A DNA stretch of 64,000 nucleotides from an uncultured Caryophanales bacterium (GCA_905211645.1 CAJMBK010000002.1:94318-158317); one strand, 5' to 3'. Shown: positions 37,976-47,358, counted from the stretch's first letter. The notes: a model not told the origin generated them from the letters alone. Numbers and translations are program-made.

Positions 37976-38002
37976 ATCTACATTTCTAATTATTTAAACT
38001 AC

Positions 38003-38036
38003 ATGGCGATTGAAAAATCGCCATTTTCTTTTAATT
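38003..38036 (+). terminator. Terminator after the 1454-aa gene
   Basis: Stem ATGGCGATT/AATCGCCAT with a GAAA loop, followed by TTTCTTTTAATT. Confidence 0.85.
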
Positions 38037-38063
38037 AAAAAATCGTCACACGAAGTGACGATT
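38034..38063 (-). terminator. Terminator after degV
   Basis: Stem AATCGTCAC/GTGACGATT with a 5-nt loop, followed on the minus strand by a T-run. Adjacent to but separate from the plus-strand terminator. Confidence 0.8.
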
Positions 38064-38088
38064 GTAGTTACATTTGGAATTAATTTAA

Positions 38089-38976
38089 TTAAGCTTTATT
38101 CTTTTTAAGATCATCTCTTCTCATGGCTCTATCGTAAAATAAACCGACTGTGCCAGGACCACAGTGAGTTGCGATAACACATTTAGGCTTGAAGCGGTGG
38201 ATTTGATCTGCTGAGAAGTATTTAGAAAGTTTTTCAATGAGGTATTCAGCTAAATCTTCACCTCTTGAATCGCCGACGTAGACTTCAGGAATGTAGTATT
38301 CCTTAATATCTTTTTCGAGTTGTTCAAACATTGCATCGACTGCTTTAGTAACTTTACCAGCTTTGATCTTGTAGATTTCGATTGCACCATCATTCATCCA
38401 AACAACTGGGTGGAATTTAAGCATCTTACCAAAGAATGCTGCCATATTTGAACATCTACCACCTTTATTTAAGAAGGTTAATGTGGAGATGACAAACATT
38501 GTTTGCATTCTATCACGTTTTTCTTCGGCTCTTTTAATGATTTCATCGATTTCATAACCTGCGTTGATATCATCACCGATTTGGATAAGAATATCGGCAA
38601 TTGACATTGCTAAGTGTTTGGAATCGATAATGTGAACTCTATCTTCAGCACCGAGTTGTCTTGCTGCTAAGATAGCATTATTCATAGCAGAGGATGACTT
38701 GCTGGAAATAGTCATGTAGATAATATCGTAACCTTGATCTAACCAAGGTTTGAATTCATCATAATATTCTTGAATATTGATAGCAGCTGTTTTTTGATAA
38801 ACACCTGTTTCTTCTACTTTCTTATATAATTCGTCAACTGTAATATTTTGACCATCTTTGTAGATTTCATTGCCGAAAGTGATTGTAAAAGGCATGATTG
38901 AAATATCATAAGCCTTTGCTGCATCAGGTTGCATATCGGCAGTGGTGTCTGTGATGATTTTAATTTTTCTTGACAT
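38089..38976 (-). CDS. DegV-family fatty-acid-binding protein
   Basis: A 295-aa protein. The N-terminal KIITDTTADM with the IMPFTITFG strand, the TISSKSSSAMNNA block and the late THCGPGTVGLFY are the DegV pattern. Members bind a fatty acid and serve as FakB subunits of the fatty-acid kinase in Bacillota. No fakA gene is visible here. GGAGAAATT precedes the start, and the gene is monocistronic. Confidence 0.92.
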   Translation of the reverse strand: MSRKIKIITDTTADMQPDAAKAYDISIMPFTITFGNEIYKDGQNITVDELYKKVEETGVYQKTAAINIQEYYDEFKPWLDQGYDIIYMTISSKSSSAMNNAILAARQLGAEDRVHIIDSKHLAMSIADILIQIGDDINAGYEIDEIIKRAEEKRDRMQTMFVISTLTFLNKGGRCSNMAAFFGKMLKFHPVVWMNDGAIEIYKIKAGKVTKAVDAMFEQLEKDIKEYYIPEVYVGDSRGEDLAEYLIEKLSKYFSADQIHRFKPKCVIATHCGPGTVGLFYDRAMRRDDLKKNKA

Positions 38977-39043
38977 AAATTTCTCCTTTTAGCCTTAGAT
39001 ATTATAGGAAATTGCTATACTAAATATCATATAAAGTATAACT

Positions 39044-39442
39044 ATGCACAATAAAAATATCTTAGACACAAATATTATATATGTTCAAAACCATATTTTA
39101 AACACCGGATTTTACGAATTAAAAAAGAGCAAATTCTATTGCTATATTTTTAAGATGGAAAAATTCGAAGATTTGGATCTGTTTAAAGAGTTCATGAAAA
39201 AAGAGTATAAGGATGCAAGGCATATTATCATTGCCGCACGTTTTGAAAATAAAGAAGTAGCTAATGAAGATAGAGAAGTTGGCTCATCCGCAAAGAAAAT
39301 CTTATTTGCAATGCAAAAAAGAAATGATCAGAATATGGCAGTACTAATTGCTAGAAGATTTGGTGGAACTTTACTAGGTGTTGGTGGTGTTGAAAAAAGT
39401 TTTCTTCAAAGTTATTCCAACGCTTTAAATGGTTTAAAATAA
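39044..39442 (+). CDS. YigZ/IMPACT-family protein, N-terminal domain only
   Basis: A 132-aa protein. KSKFYCYIF, DARHIIIAARF and RRFGGTLLGVGGVEKSF follow the UPF0029 (YigZ/IMPACT) N-terminal domain, including the R-x-x-G-G-x-x-L-G-x-G-G motif. Full YigZ proteins are near 200 aa with a second domain, which is missing here. Function of the family in bacteria is not settled. It is divergent from degV. Confidence 0.82.
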   Translation: MHNKNILDTNIIYVQNHILNTGFYELKKSKFYCYIFKMEKFEDLDLFKEFMKKEYKDARHIIIAARFENKEVANEDREVGSSAKKILFAMQKRNDQNMAVLIARRFGGTLLGVGGVEKSFLQSYSNALNGLK

Positions 39443-39464
39443 TACAAATAAAGAGGTGAAAAAT

Positions 39465-40214
39465 ATGGAACCTATTCAAGAAAATTCTCCTACTAGACCT
39501 AATGACGAAGAGTTTTTAGATGCTTTTAAAGAGCTTGAAGCATATGTTGTTTCCATCTCCAAATTAAACGATGATTATGTTTCATTTTCTCGTGCTTTAA
39601 ATAAGGTTCACTTTGACAATTTGAACCCAGTTATTGCTGATAATAACATCTTCGATTTTTTAAAAACTGCTTCTGATTTAAGAAATATGTTGAGCCATAG
39701 AAAAGATGTTTGTATGCCAACTGATGAGTTTTTAAATAAGTTTATCAAGATTTCAAATCTTATCATTCATCCTTACAATTGCTACGATTTATCAACTAAG
39801 GATATTGTTTCCATCAACTACGGAACACCAATTTCCGAAGTCTGTCGCTTGATGGTTAAGTACTCTTTATCCCATTTACCAATTTTAGTTAACGGTGTTG
39901 TTAAAGGTGTTTTCTCAAGAACAACTTTCTTTGAAGCTTATTCCAAAGTTGGTAGTTTAACTTTAGATGATGACACCTACACTGTTGCAGATTTCAAGAC
40001 ATACTGCGATTTACATTCTCACTCATCTGAATTTTATCTATTCGTCGATAAAGAAGCTTCAATGTATGATGCAATAATGAAGATGAAAAAGAAAAATAAA
40101 CATGAGAAAAGAGTTTGTGCAATCTTTATCACTGATGATGGTACAATTAACGGTAGATTGCTTGGCTTAATCACAGAAACTGACTTAATCTTACAAAATT
40201 TACTTGAAAAATAA
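39465..40214 (+). CDS. CBS-domain protein
   Basis: A 249-aa protein. The ATG chosen follows AAGAGGTG at normal spacing; a GTG inside that sequence would spoil it. Residues about 10-110 are helical with RNMLSHRKDV, a motif seen in HEPN/DUF4145-like folds. From about 115 a pair of CBS motifs follows (ISEVCRLMVKYSLSHLPILVNG, and LGLITETDLILQN at the end). CBS pairs sense adenosine nucleotides. The regulated target is unknown. Confidence 0.8.
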   Translation: MEPIQENSPTRPNDEEFLDAFKELEAYVVSISKLNDDYVSFSRALNKVHFDNLNPVIADNNIFDFLKTASDLRNMLSHRKDVCMPTDEFLNKFIKISNLIIHPYNCYDLSTKDIVSINYGTPISEVCRLMVKYSLSHLPILVNGVVKGVFSRTTFFEAYSKVGSLTLDDDTYTVADFKTYCDLHSHSSEFYLFVDKEASMYDAIMKMKKKNKHEKRVCAIFITDDGTINGRLLGLITETDLILQNLLEK

Positions 40215-40231
40215 ATCGGTATTTATCATTT

Positions 40232-40270
40232 ACAACTTATTCTATAAGAGAGTAAGTTGTTTTTATTTTA
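40232..40270 (+). terminator. Terminator after the CBS gene
   Basis: ACAACTTA/TAAGTTGT stem, 13-nt loop, then TTTTATTTTA. Confidence 0.75.
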
Positions 40271-40273
40271 AAC

Positions 40274-40299
40274 ATAAAAAATGCCCGGTTTTGCCGAGC
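40274..40299 (-). terminator. Terminator after the tRNA pair
   Basis: GCTCGG/CCGGGC stem (one G-U), 5-nt loop, followed on minus by ATTTTTTAT. Ends the two-tRNA transcript. Confidence 0.75.
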
Positions 40300-40355
40300 T
40301 GTATTATTTGTTCTTCACGATACTTATTTAAGTACCTGGTTAATTTTAATAAAGA

Positions 40356-40433
40356 TGGTGACGCTGAGCCGACTCGAACGGCTGACCCACAGCTTAGAAG
40401 GCTGTTGCTCTAATCCGGCTGAGCTACAGCGCC
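40356..40433 (-). tRNA. tRNA-Arg (anticodon TCT)
   Basis: Cloverleaf on the minus strand: acceptor GGCGCTG/CAGCGTC (one G-T), D-arm TAGCTCAGCCGG, anticodon loop centred on TCT (CTTCTAAG), T-arm with GTTCGAGTC. Discriminator A and CCA are encoded. Reads AGA/AGG, the main Arg codons in this window. Confidence 0.93.
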
Positions 40434-40447
40434 ATTTTTATTAGATT

Positions 40448-40523
40448 TGGTCCGGATAGGATTTGAACCTATGACACGCAGATTCGGACCCTGCTACTCT
40501 AGTCCAGGCTGAGTTACCGGACC
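40448..40523 (-). tRNA. tRNA-Arg (anticodon CCG)
   Basis: Cloverleaf on minus: acceptor GGTCCGG/CCGGACC, anticodon stem GCAGG/TCTGC around loop GTCCGAA, giving CCG, and T-arm GGTTCAAATCC. CCA is not encoded, unlike the neighbouring Arg tRNA 14 nt downstream. Reads the rare CGG codon. Confidence 0.9.
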
Positions 40524-40684
40524 AAGCTTTAATATTTTATAAATTATGTATCTCTATTGCAAGAATAAAATGAAGGAATTTCAGCTAATTTTCAAGGAGA
40601 GTTGAGCTATAAAGTTAGCTTATTTGCAAGCGAGTGTCTAATTTAATATATATTACTATGATAAAATATTATATGGAGGTTTAT

Positions 40685-40861
40685 ATGTTTGATCCATTAA
40701 GAGATAGAGATTTAGAAGAAAGAAATGATGATTTACCTAAACCTTCTATGAAGAATCCGGTAGACAGAAAAATCGTTTATACAATTTTAGGAATTTTGCT
40801 AATTATTGTATTTTTGATTATTTTATTTGTTGGATTATATTTTTCATTCGTGAATAAGTAA
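40685..40861 (+). CDS. Small single-span membrane protein (58 aa)
   Basis: GGAGGT precedes the ATG giving MFDPLRDRDLEERND. A longer frame upstream lacks one. The N-terminal 30 residues are charged, then a 23-residue hydrophobic helix (IVYTILGILLIIVFLIILF) and a short tail. It precedes nrnA by 17 nt, so probably one transcript. Function is unknown. Confidence 0.75.
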   Translation: MFDPLRDRDLEERNDDLPKPSMKNPVDRKIVYTILGILLIIVFLIILFVGLYFSFVNK

Positions 40862-40878
40862 TAAGAGAGGAAATTTAA

Positions 40879-41862
40879 ATGGAAAAAGTTGATTATAGAA
40901 AGATGTACGATGAGTTTAAACAAGCATTAAAACTCATCAAAGAATACGATAAAATTGTTGTTTATCGTCACGTTTCCCCTGATTTTGATGCCTTTGGTTC
41001 TCAAATGGGTCTTGCAACATGGTTAAAGCTTAATTTTCCTGAGAAAGAAGTTCACTATGTTGGTGAATCTCACCAAACATTTGTCCCAGATTTATTCCCA
41101 GAACCAGAACATTTAGATGATTCCTGGTATCAAAACAATAAGAACAATTTCTTAGCAATCTGCTGCGACACCGGTAACTCTGCTAGAGTTAGCGAAGAGC
41201 ACTTTGCTGATGCTGCAACAGTTATTAAATTTGATCACCATCCAAATCATGAACCTTTTGGTAATTACAACATCGTTTACGATCAAATTTCTTCATGTTC
41301 AGAAATTATCGCTTTGTTTGTTTACTCATTACCAAGAAAATATAAGATTAATAAAGAACTCGCAAGATATTTGTATATCGGTATTGTTGGTGATACTGGT
41401 AGATTCCTTTACCCAGATGTTTCTCCAAGCACACTAAAGATTGCTGCAGAACTCTTAGCAACAGGAATTGATCATAACGAAATCTACAACAACATGTACA
41501 AATCATCCTTTAGAATGATTGAATTCAAGAAGTATGTCTACAACCACTACAAGTTATCTGAAAAAGGTACTTTCTACTACGTTTTACCTAAAGAGATTAT
41601 GGATGAACTTAAAATCTCTGCAAATGAAGGTAATTTAGTTTTATCCGATTTCAGAAATGTTGAAGGTGTCATGGCATGTCTTTCAATCACTGAAACAGGT
41701 AAGGAAGGTGCAAGATACAGAGTTTCTGCACGTTCCAACAAGAAAGTTATCGGTCCAACCATGATGAAATTCAATGGTGGCGGACATGACTTTGCTGCTG
41801 GTGGTTCCATCAACTCCTTAGATGAACTTCCTGCATTGATCAAAGCAATTGATGAGGCTTAA
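40879..41862 (+). CDS. nrnA: NrnA-type DHH phosphoesterase (oligoribonuclease / pAp phosphatase)
   Basis: Degrades short RNA oligos and 3'-phosphoadenosine 5'-phosphate. The DHH signature is in IKFDHHPNHEPFG, with first metal motif HVSPDFDAFGS, CCDTGNSARV, and the DHHA1 end NGGGHDFAAGG. Length 327 aa is typical. GAGAGGAAA precedes the ATG, and an ABC-F gene follows after 5 nt. Confidence 0.93.
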   Translation: MEKVDYRKMYDEFKQALKLIKEYDKIVVYRHVSPDFDAFGSQMGLATWLKLNFPEKEVHYVGESHQTFVPDLFPEPEHLDDSWYQNNKNNFLAICCDTGNSARVSEEHFADAATVIKFDHHPNHEPFGNYNIVYDQISSCSEIIALFVYSLPRKYKINKELARYLYIGIVGDTGRFLYPDVSPSTLKIAAELLATGIDHNEIYNNMYKSSFRMIEFKKYVYNHYKLSEKGTFYYVLPKEIMDELKISANEGNLVLSDFRNVEGVMACLSITETGKEGARYRVSARSNKKVIGPTMMKFNGGGHDFAAGGSINSLDELPALIKAIDEA

Positions 41863-41867
41863 TAGGA

Positions 41868-43466
41868 ATGTTAAAAGTTACAAATTTATCGATGCAATTT
41901 GGTGGCAGAACATTATTTAAAGATGTTAATTTAACTTTCAATAAAGGTGACTGCTACGGTATTATCGGCGCAAATGGTGCTGGTAAATCTACATTTTTAA
42001 GAATTGTTACTGGAGCATTAGAGCCAACAACTGGTTCTGTTGAACTCGATAAAACTGAAAGAATGTCAGTTTTAAATCAGAACCATGAAAAATTCAACGA
42101 TGTTCAAGTTTTAAGAACAGTTTTACTTGGTAATAAGCGTCTTGTTGAAATTATGGATGAAAAAGATGCTCTCTATGCCAAGGAAGATTTCACTGAAGAA
42201 GATGGTATCAAAGCTGGTGAACTTGAAAATGAATTCGCTGAAATGAACGGTTGGGATGCTGAAACTGAGGCAACTAACTTACTCAATAACTTAGGTGTTC
42301 CTGAGAAATATCACACCATGCTTGTCAAAGATCTGGATAAGAGTTTAAGAGTTAAAGTTTTACTTGCTCAAGCTCTCTTTGGTAACCCAGATATCTTGGT
42401 TTTGGACGAGCCTACCAATGACCTTGATCCTGTTGCTGCTGCATGGCTTGAAGATTTCTTAGCGGATTTTGAAAATACCATTTTGATTGTTTCACACGAT
42501 AGATATTTCTTAAATAAAGTTTGTACCAAGATTCTTGATGTTGACTACAATCAAATTAATCTTTTCGTTGGTAACTACGATTTCTGGTATCAATCTTCTC
42601 AACTCATGCAAAAACAAGCAAAAGATCAAAATGCTAAGAAAGAGCAAAAGATCAAAGAGTTGCAAGAATTTATCGCAAGATTCTCTGCTAACGCTTCTAA
42701 ATCAAGACAAGCAACTTCAAGAAAGAAACTTCTTGAAAAGATTACTCTTGATGATTTGAAACCAAGTTCAAGAAGATATCCATGGGTTGATTTTAAGTAC
42801 GACAGAGAATTAGGTAAGGATGTTTTATTTGTTGAGAATTTAACTTTGAACGGTTTCTTCAACAATTTATCATTTGTTTTAAATAACACTGACAAAGTTG
42901 CCTTCATCTCTTCAAATCAACTTGCTATCACCAATCTTTTTGAAATTTTAAACGGTAGAAAAGAAGCAGATAGCGGTAGCTACAAATTCGGTATCACAGT
43001 TGAAAAGGAATATTTCTCCTCTTCACTTGCTGAATTCGACGATGTTGAAGAAACCTTAGTTGACTATTTAAGACCTTATTCTTCTGAAACTCTTGATAGT
43101 TACATCAGAAGTTATTTAGGTAGAATGCTTTTCTCCCAAGATGAAGCCTTGAAGCAAGTTAAGGTTCTCTCTGGTGGTGAAAAAGTTAGATTGAAACTCA
43201 CTAGATTACAACTTCATCCAGGTAATGTTATGTTTTTCGACGATCCTACAAACCATCTTGATTTGGAATCTATTGAATCACTTAACAGAGGTCTTGTTAA
43301 CTACAAAGGCGTTTTACTCTTCTCATCACATGACCATGAGTTTTTAAACACCATTGCAAATAGAATTATCTACATCAAAGATAATGGTAGTTACATCGAT
43401 TACATCGGTACCTACGATGAATTCTTACCAATCTTAGCAGCTGAAACAGCAAGTAAAAATAGATAA
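41868..43466 (+). CDS. ABC-F family ribosome-associated ATPase (YkpA/YbiT-like)
   Basis: Two ABC domains with no membrane part, 532 aa. NBD1 has Walker A GANGAGKST and LVLDEPTNDLD, but its signature reads DLDKSLRVKVLLAQ in place of LSGGE. NBD2 has LSGGEKVRLKLTR and FFDDPTNHLD, but its Walker A position is NQLAIT without the Lys. These deviations, from memory, occur in one YkpA-like subgroup. ABC-F proteins act on ribosomal states or antibiotic protection. The exact role is unknown. Confidence 0.88.
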   Translation: MLKVTNLSMQFGGRTLFKDVNLTFNKGDCYGIIGANGAGKSTFLRIVTGALEPTTGSVELDKTERMSVLNQNHEKFNDVQVLRTVLLGNKRLVEIMDEKDALYAKEDFTEEDGIKAGELENEFAEMNGWDAETEATNLLNNLGVPEKYHTMLVKDLDKSLRVKVLLAQALFGNPDILVLDEPTNDLDPVAAAWLEDFLADFENTILIVSHDRYFLNKVCTKILDVDYNQINLFVGNYDFWYQSSQLMQKQAKDQNAKKEQKIKELQEFIARFSANASKSRQATSRKKLLEKITLDDLKPSSRRYPWVDFKYDRELGKDVLFVENLTLNGFFNNLSFVLNNTDKVAFISSNQLAITNLFEILNGRKEADSGSYKFGITVEKEYFSSSLAEFDDVEETLVDYLRPYSSETLDSYIRSYLGRMLFSQDEALKQVKVLSGGEKVRLKLTRLQLHPGNVMFFDDPTNHLDLESIESLNRGLVNYKGVLLFSSHDHEFLNTIANRIIYIKDNGSYIDYIGTYDEFLPILAAETASKNR

Positions 43467-43499
43467 TAATCTTCTTCTAATAATTCAATAAAGAATGCT

Positions 43500-43540
43500 T
43501 CCACTTAGTTCTGTAATAGGAATTAAGTGGATTTTTTGTT
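43500..43540 (+). terminator. Terminator after the ABC-F gene
   Basis: Ten-bp stem CCACTTAGTT/AATTAAGTGG (one G-U), 10-nt loop, then ATTTTTTG. Confidence 0.82.
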
Positions 43541-43868
43541 ATTTTCTGATGTATTTGTCGTCGGTTGTTTGGATATTGTTATCATCGACAAATCTTTCAA
43601 CAACCATTGTTAAATCATATTTATTTCTAAGTTCAGTAATTTTATTCATCATCGGAGAATGATGGTGAATATCAAGTGCTTTTTGATTTACCCATCTATC
43701 AATTAAAAGAACTGTTTCAGGATCTTCATATGAAAAGTATTATTCATATTTAAGATTTCCTGGTTCGTTTCTAATTGCAGAAACAACTCCAGTTTCTGTC
43801 ATTTCTTTAGCAAATTCTTTAGCACTACCATTTTTACCTGTGTAGTAAATATTAATCGTAATAGCCAT
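43539..43868 (-). pseudogene. YgiN-like antibiotic biosynthesis monooxygenase, nonsense-broken
   Basis: The minus strand reads MAITINIYYTGKNGSAKEF..., then EPGNLKYE-[TAA at 43740-43742]-YFSYEDPETVLLIDRW, HHHSPMMNKI, and ends in KYIRK. This is the ABM-fold pattern (N-L-x-Y-E-Y, D-P-x-x-x-x-L-x-x-x-W, H-x-x-S-P). A single change of a Tyr TAT to TAA at codon 43 explains the break, as the rest is intact. A good ribosome binding site (AGGAGAATAAAC) precedes the ATG. Recent inactivation or an assembly error is likely. Confidence 0.8.
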
Positions 43869-43943
43869 GTTTATTCTCCTAAATTCTTTTCTAAATTTTA
43901 CAATTTTATATAACTTTGAAGCTTTTAAGTTATCAAAAATTAT

Positions 43944-43972
43944 TTATGAAAAAGTGCCATTTTCATGGCACT
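43944..43972 (-). terminator. Terminator after the first thioredoxin-like lipoprotein
   Basis: AGTGCCAT/ATGGCACT stem with a GAAA tetraloop and a T-run on the minus strand. Confidence 0.85.
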
Positions 43973-43993
43973 AGGAACTCTAATTTAATTTGT

Positions 43994-45001
43994 TTATTTA
44001 CTATTTTTGTATTTATCAACGAAGACTAACAATTCTTCATAGTTATTGAATTCAGTAGTTGCAACAAACTTACCATCTTTTTTATATGCATAACAAATTG
44101 GTTTGTAGTAGTACTCATATTTACCTTCTTCATCGACGGTGTAATTAGGTCTTTGATGAGTGTTTAAATGGTAATCAAGATCTTTGGTTATATCGACAAC
44201 ACCACTTAAAACACCCGAATTTGTTGGATCGGATAAAAGTGAGTTGTAGAAACCGACTCTGAATTCATTTTCAAGTAAAGAAGTATTGTAGCCACTGTAT
44301 AAAAGACTAACTTCCTGATAGAGAAGAACCATTGAAGCAAAATCTCTTTCATCAACAAGAACTAAGAAACCACCTTTACCGCTTGATCTATAAATTGAAG
44401 AAGTATTTACATCGTCAATTCTACCAGTGAAAGTAAAGCCTTGACCATTTGGATAGTTAACAGCAGTTTTAAATGAAACTGGAGCTTGATAATATTGTTC
44501 TTCCAAAGTGGTACGAGATTTAATTGTTTCGTAGAGTAATTCACCAGAATTATCTTCAAACATCTTTCTGTTACTATCGTATTCGAATGATTTGTATAAA
44601 TTTCCGTCGTTATATAAAAGCATTGCAGGAGTAGTTTCGACGATGTAATTGAATTTCTTTGATAAGGAATTTTCAAAGACACGATAATCAATGGTGTAAT
44701 TTAAAATCTCTTTTTCACCAAGTTTATATTTTGCTTCTCTTAAAGCTTTGGCACAAAGACAATCAGGATTCTCTATAAAGATGATGAAATCATGCTTGTA
44801 ATCAATTAGTCTATTGTAACCATCTGCTTCTGTGAAAGAAATGGAGTTTTCATAATCTGAATATGTTTTACCTTCTTCATAATAAGCAGAATAATCGAAT
44901 TTAAAAATTCTAGGTTTATCTGCGATTATGCAAGAAGAAGCTCCAAAACATGGAAGCAAAGTAAAAATTGAGAGTAATAATTTAAGTTTTTTATTTTTCA
45001 T
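43994..45001 (-). CDS. Lipoprotein with thioredoxin-like Cys motif (C-x-C)
   Basis: A 335-aa protein. The signal peptide has lipobox A-S-S-C (Cys24). Residues around 70-90 read FIIFIENPDCLCAKALRE, a strand followed by C-L-C as in thioredoxin-like folds, and TTPAMLLYNDG resembles the cis-Pro strand. The remainder is unknown. It is 10 nt behind another lipoprotein with a similar plan, and the two probably arose by duplication. The redox role is inferred from the Cys positions. Confidence 0.65.
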   Translation of the reverse strand: MKNKKLKLLLSIFTLLPCFGASSCIIADKPRIFKFDYSAYYEEGKTYSDYENSISFTEADGYNRLIDYKHDFIIFIENPDCLCAKALREAKYKLGEKEILNYTIDYRVFENSLSKKFNYIVETTPAMLLYNDGNLYKSFEYDSNRKMFEDNSGELLYETIKSRTTLEEQYYQAPVSFKTAVNYPNGQGFTFTGRIDDVNTSSIYRSSGKGGFLVLVDERDFASMVLLYQEVSLLYSGYNTSLLENEFRVGFYNSLLSDPTNSGVLSGVVDITKDLDYHLNTHQRPNYTVDEEGKYEYYYKPICYAYKKDGKFVATTEFNNYEELLVFVDKYKNSK

Positions 45002-45011
45002 GCTATATATT

Positions 45012-46151
45012 TTAATATTTATTTAAAAATTCTATAGTTTTTTCTTTCTCAAATTCCTGAAGACTTTCTTTAGTATTATTCTCACTATTTGAGATAAATT
45101 TACTCATATCAGTCGAGTAGAATGATTGAGAGACGTAGTAAGAACTATTTGAATTTGAGATTGTATCATTTGAGTAAATGATAATATCTTCTTCAGAAGT
45201 TCTTTTACCATCTTTGTAGGTAATTAGTGTTGGAAAACGGAAGTCATATGTCTCATTTGTAGAAACAAGTTTTCCAGTTTCATCAAAGTTGTTATATTTA
45301 AATCTTGACTTAATTTCAAGATTATCTGACTTAACAAATTCTCTTGATTTATTGTAATGTTCAACTGAAGTGTCATCTTTGTAATTTTCAAAGATAAATA
45401 AGTCGAATAAGTATAATTTCTTATCTGGATGCTCTTTGAAATAGGGATTGATGACTTTGGAAGTGAAAGCTTCGCAGTCTCCGCAAGTCTTTCTTAAAAA
45501 GTAAACATAACTAACTTTATTTGGATCCAATTTAGAGAAGAAATAACTATCATCCAATTTTTCTGTTTCCAAACTATCGTAGATAATTTTGATATTTGAA
45601 TAATCATTTTCTACGACGAAACTATCTTTATCTTTGTAATTAATATCAACATTCATGTAGTAGAAATTGGTGAGATTACCATTTTCTTCTACAAGTTTTT
45701 TGATGTTATCTTTAGCGTAGTTAGTACTGATTTTTTGATTTTTAAAAAGGTTAGCTTTATTGATGAATAAAACATTTCCGATATCGTTACTTGGGGTAGT
45801 GAAACTTGGAAATCTATTTTTGAAATTTCCGTACATCTCATGCTCTATGAAATTGTTGTAAGATGAATAATCCATGTAGTAAATCAAAGCGTTTGTATCT
45901 TTGATGTAACTATTTACGGTGTTGATGATAGTTTCATTATCAGTGACAAGTAAAACAAAAGTGGAATTGAAAAAATGATATTTGATAGTGTAGTTTTTAG
46001 AGCTATCACTATACTCCAATCTAACTACACTAGAAATATCATCAACTTTGTAAATATTTGGTTTATCGAGTTCATTAGAGCAAGACAAAAGTGTTAGTGG
46101 AAGAGAACTTGCAATAACACTTTTAATAATTTTGCTCTTTAATTTACTCAT
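45012..46151 (-). CDS. Lipoprotein with thioredoxin-like CGDC motif
   Basis: A 379-aa protein. The lipobox is L-L-S-C (Cys24). An N-terminal part without Cys pair is followed by a thioredoxin-like domain with VYFLRKTCGDCEAFTSKV (C-x-x-C after a strand) and FRFPTLITYKDGKR (cis-Pro strand). It starts inside the 3' end of ackA by 8 nt, so it is translated from the ackA transcript. Extracellular thiol exchange is the likely activity. Confidence 0.68.
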   Translation of the reverse strand: MSKLKSKIIKSVIASSLPLTLLSCSNELDKPNIYKVDDISSVVRLEYSDSSKNYTIKYHFFNSTFVLLVTDNETIINTVNSYIKDTNALIYYMDYSSYNNFIEHEMYGNFKNRFPSFTTPSNDIGNVLFINKANLFKNQKISTNYAKDNIKKLVEENGNLTNFYYMNVDINYKDKDSFVVENDYSNIKIIYDSLETEKLDDSYFFSKLDPNKVSYVYFLRKTCGDCEAFTSKVINPYFKEHPDKKLYLFDLFIFENYKDDTSVEHYNKSREFVKSDNLEIKSRFKYNNFDETGKLVSTNETYDFRFPTLITYKDGKRTSEEDIIIYSNDTISNSNSSYYVSQSFYSTDMSKFISNSENNTKESLQEFEKEKTIEFLNKY

Positions 46152-47358
46152 CTTTAATGTTTGCGATTCTAACTGTATCTAAGCAGATCATCAATTCTTC
46201 GTCTGTTGGGATGACGACCATAGGAATCTTGGATTTAGGAGTTGAAATGACGACTTCTTTACCACCATAAGCTTTGTTATTTGCTTCTTCATCAAGTTCA
46301 AGACCTAAAGGTTCAGCCAAGTATTCAACTAAACGTTTTCTGAAGTATGGAGAATTTTCATAAACACCTGCGGAAAAAACAAGCATGTCAACATGGCCGA
46401 GTTCAACAAAGTATTGACCGACATATTTTGCAATTCTTGATGTGTACATTTGGCAGGCAAGTTCTGCTCTTTCGTTATGATCAACTAAGATTGCCTTTTC
46501 GATATCACGTGTATCTGGGGAGATACCTGAAACACCTAATAAACCGGATTTCTTGTTGTAGATGTCATAGATTTCTTCGGCGGTCTTACCGGATTTTTTC
46601 ATGTAGTAAGTCATGATTGATGGATCGACATCACCACAACGAGTTGACATCATGATACCAGCTAAAGGAGTTAAACCCATGGAGGTATCAACGCACTTAC
46701 CATCTTTAATTGCACATAAGGATGCACCGGAACCGATGTGCATGGTGATGATATTTGTATGTGTTTTACCTTTCAAATAAGTGTTGATTGCTTTTTGAGA
46801 AAGGTACTTATGAGAGGTACCATGAGCACCATATTTGTAGATGTCATAGTTAACTGAATCTTCATAAGGAATTGGATATAACTTTTCAGATAATGCCATT
46901 GTTTGATGGAATGCAGTATCGAAAACAACAACATTAGGGCAATTTGGTAAAGCTTCTTTGAAAGCACGGATACCGACTAAGTGAGCAGCGTTGTGTAATG
47001 GAGCAAGTGGAATGAGCTCTTCAATTCTTGCTTCAGTTTCAGCATCGACAATGTGGGAATCTGAGAAGTATTTACCACCTTGAACGACACGGTGACCGAT
47101 ACCAGCAATCTCATGTAAATCTTTGATGATATGGTGTTCAATTAAACCCTTTAAAAGTAAATCAACTGCTTTGGAGTGATTTTCAATAGGTAATTCCATT
47201 GAATGTGTTTCACCATTTAAATCTTTAATCTTGAAGCAACCAGTAGGTTGACCAATTCTTTCAGCAATACCTGAAGTTAAAACTTTTTGAGATGGCATCT
47301 CGAACAATTTGAATTTCAATGTTGAACTTCCAGCATTGACTGACATTATTTTGAACAT
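46144..47358 (-). CDS. ackA: Acetate kinase
   Basis: Makes ATP and acetate from acetyl phosphate. MSVNAGSSTLKFKLF, GHRVVQGGKYF, VFDTAFHQTM, HGTSHKYLS, HIGSGASLCAIKDGK and DTSMGLTPLAGIMMSTRCGDVDP are all family motifs. Length 404 aa is full. GGGAG precedes the ATG. A phosphotransacetylase gene is not in the window. The downstream lipoprotein overlaps its end. Confidence 0.96.
   Translation of the reverse strand: MFKIMSVNAGSSTLKFKLFEMPSQKVLTSGIAERIGQPTGCFKIKDLNGETHSMELPIENHSKAVDLLLKGLIEHHIIKDLHEIAGIGHRVVQGGKYFSDSHIVDAETEARIEELIPLAPLHNAAHLVGIRAFKEALPNCPNVVVFDTAFHQTMALSEKLYPIPYEDSVNYDIYKYGAHGTSHKYLSQKAINTYLKGKTHTNIITMHIGSGASLCAIKDGKCVDTSMGLTPLAGIMMSTRCGDVDPSIMTYYMKKSGKTAEEIYDIYNKKSGLLGVSGISPDTRDIEKAILVDHNERAELACQMYTSRIAKYVGQYFVELGHVDMLVFSAGVYENSPYFRKRLVEYLAEPLGLELDEEANNKAYGGKEVVISTPKSKIPMVVIPTDEELMICLDTVRIANIKDE

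Noticed and set aside
40204..40413. 69-codon frame after the CBS gene
   Set aside because: It runs through two terminators and into a tRNA gene, with no ribosome binding site.
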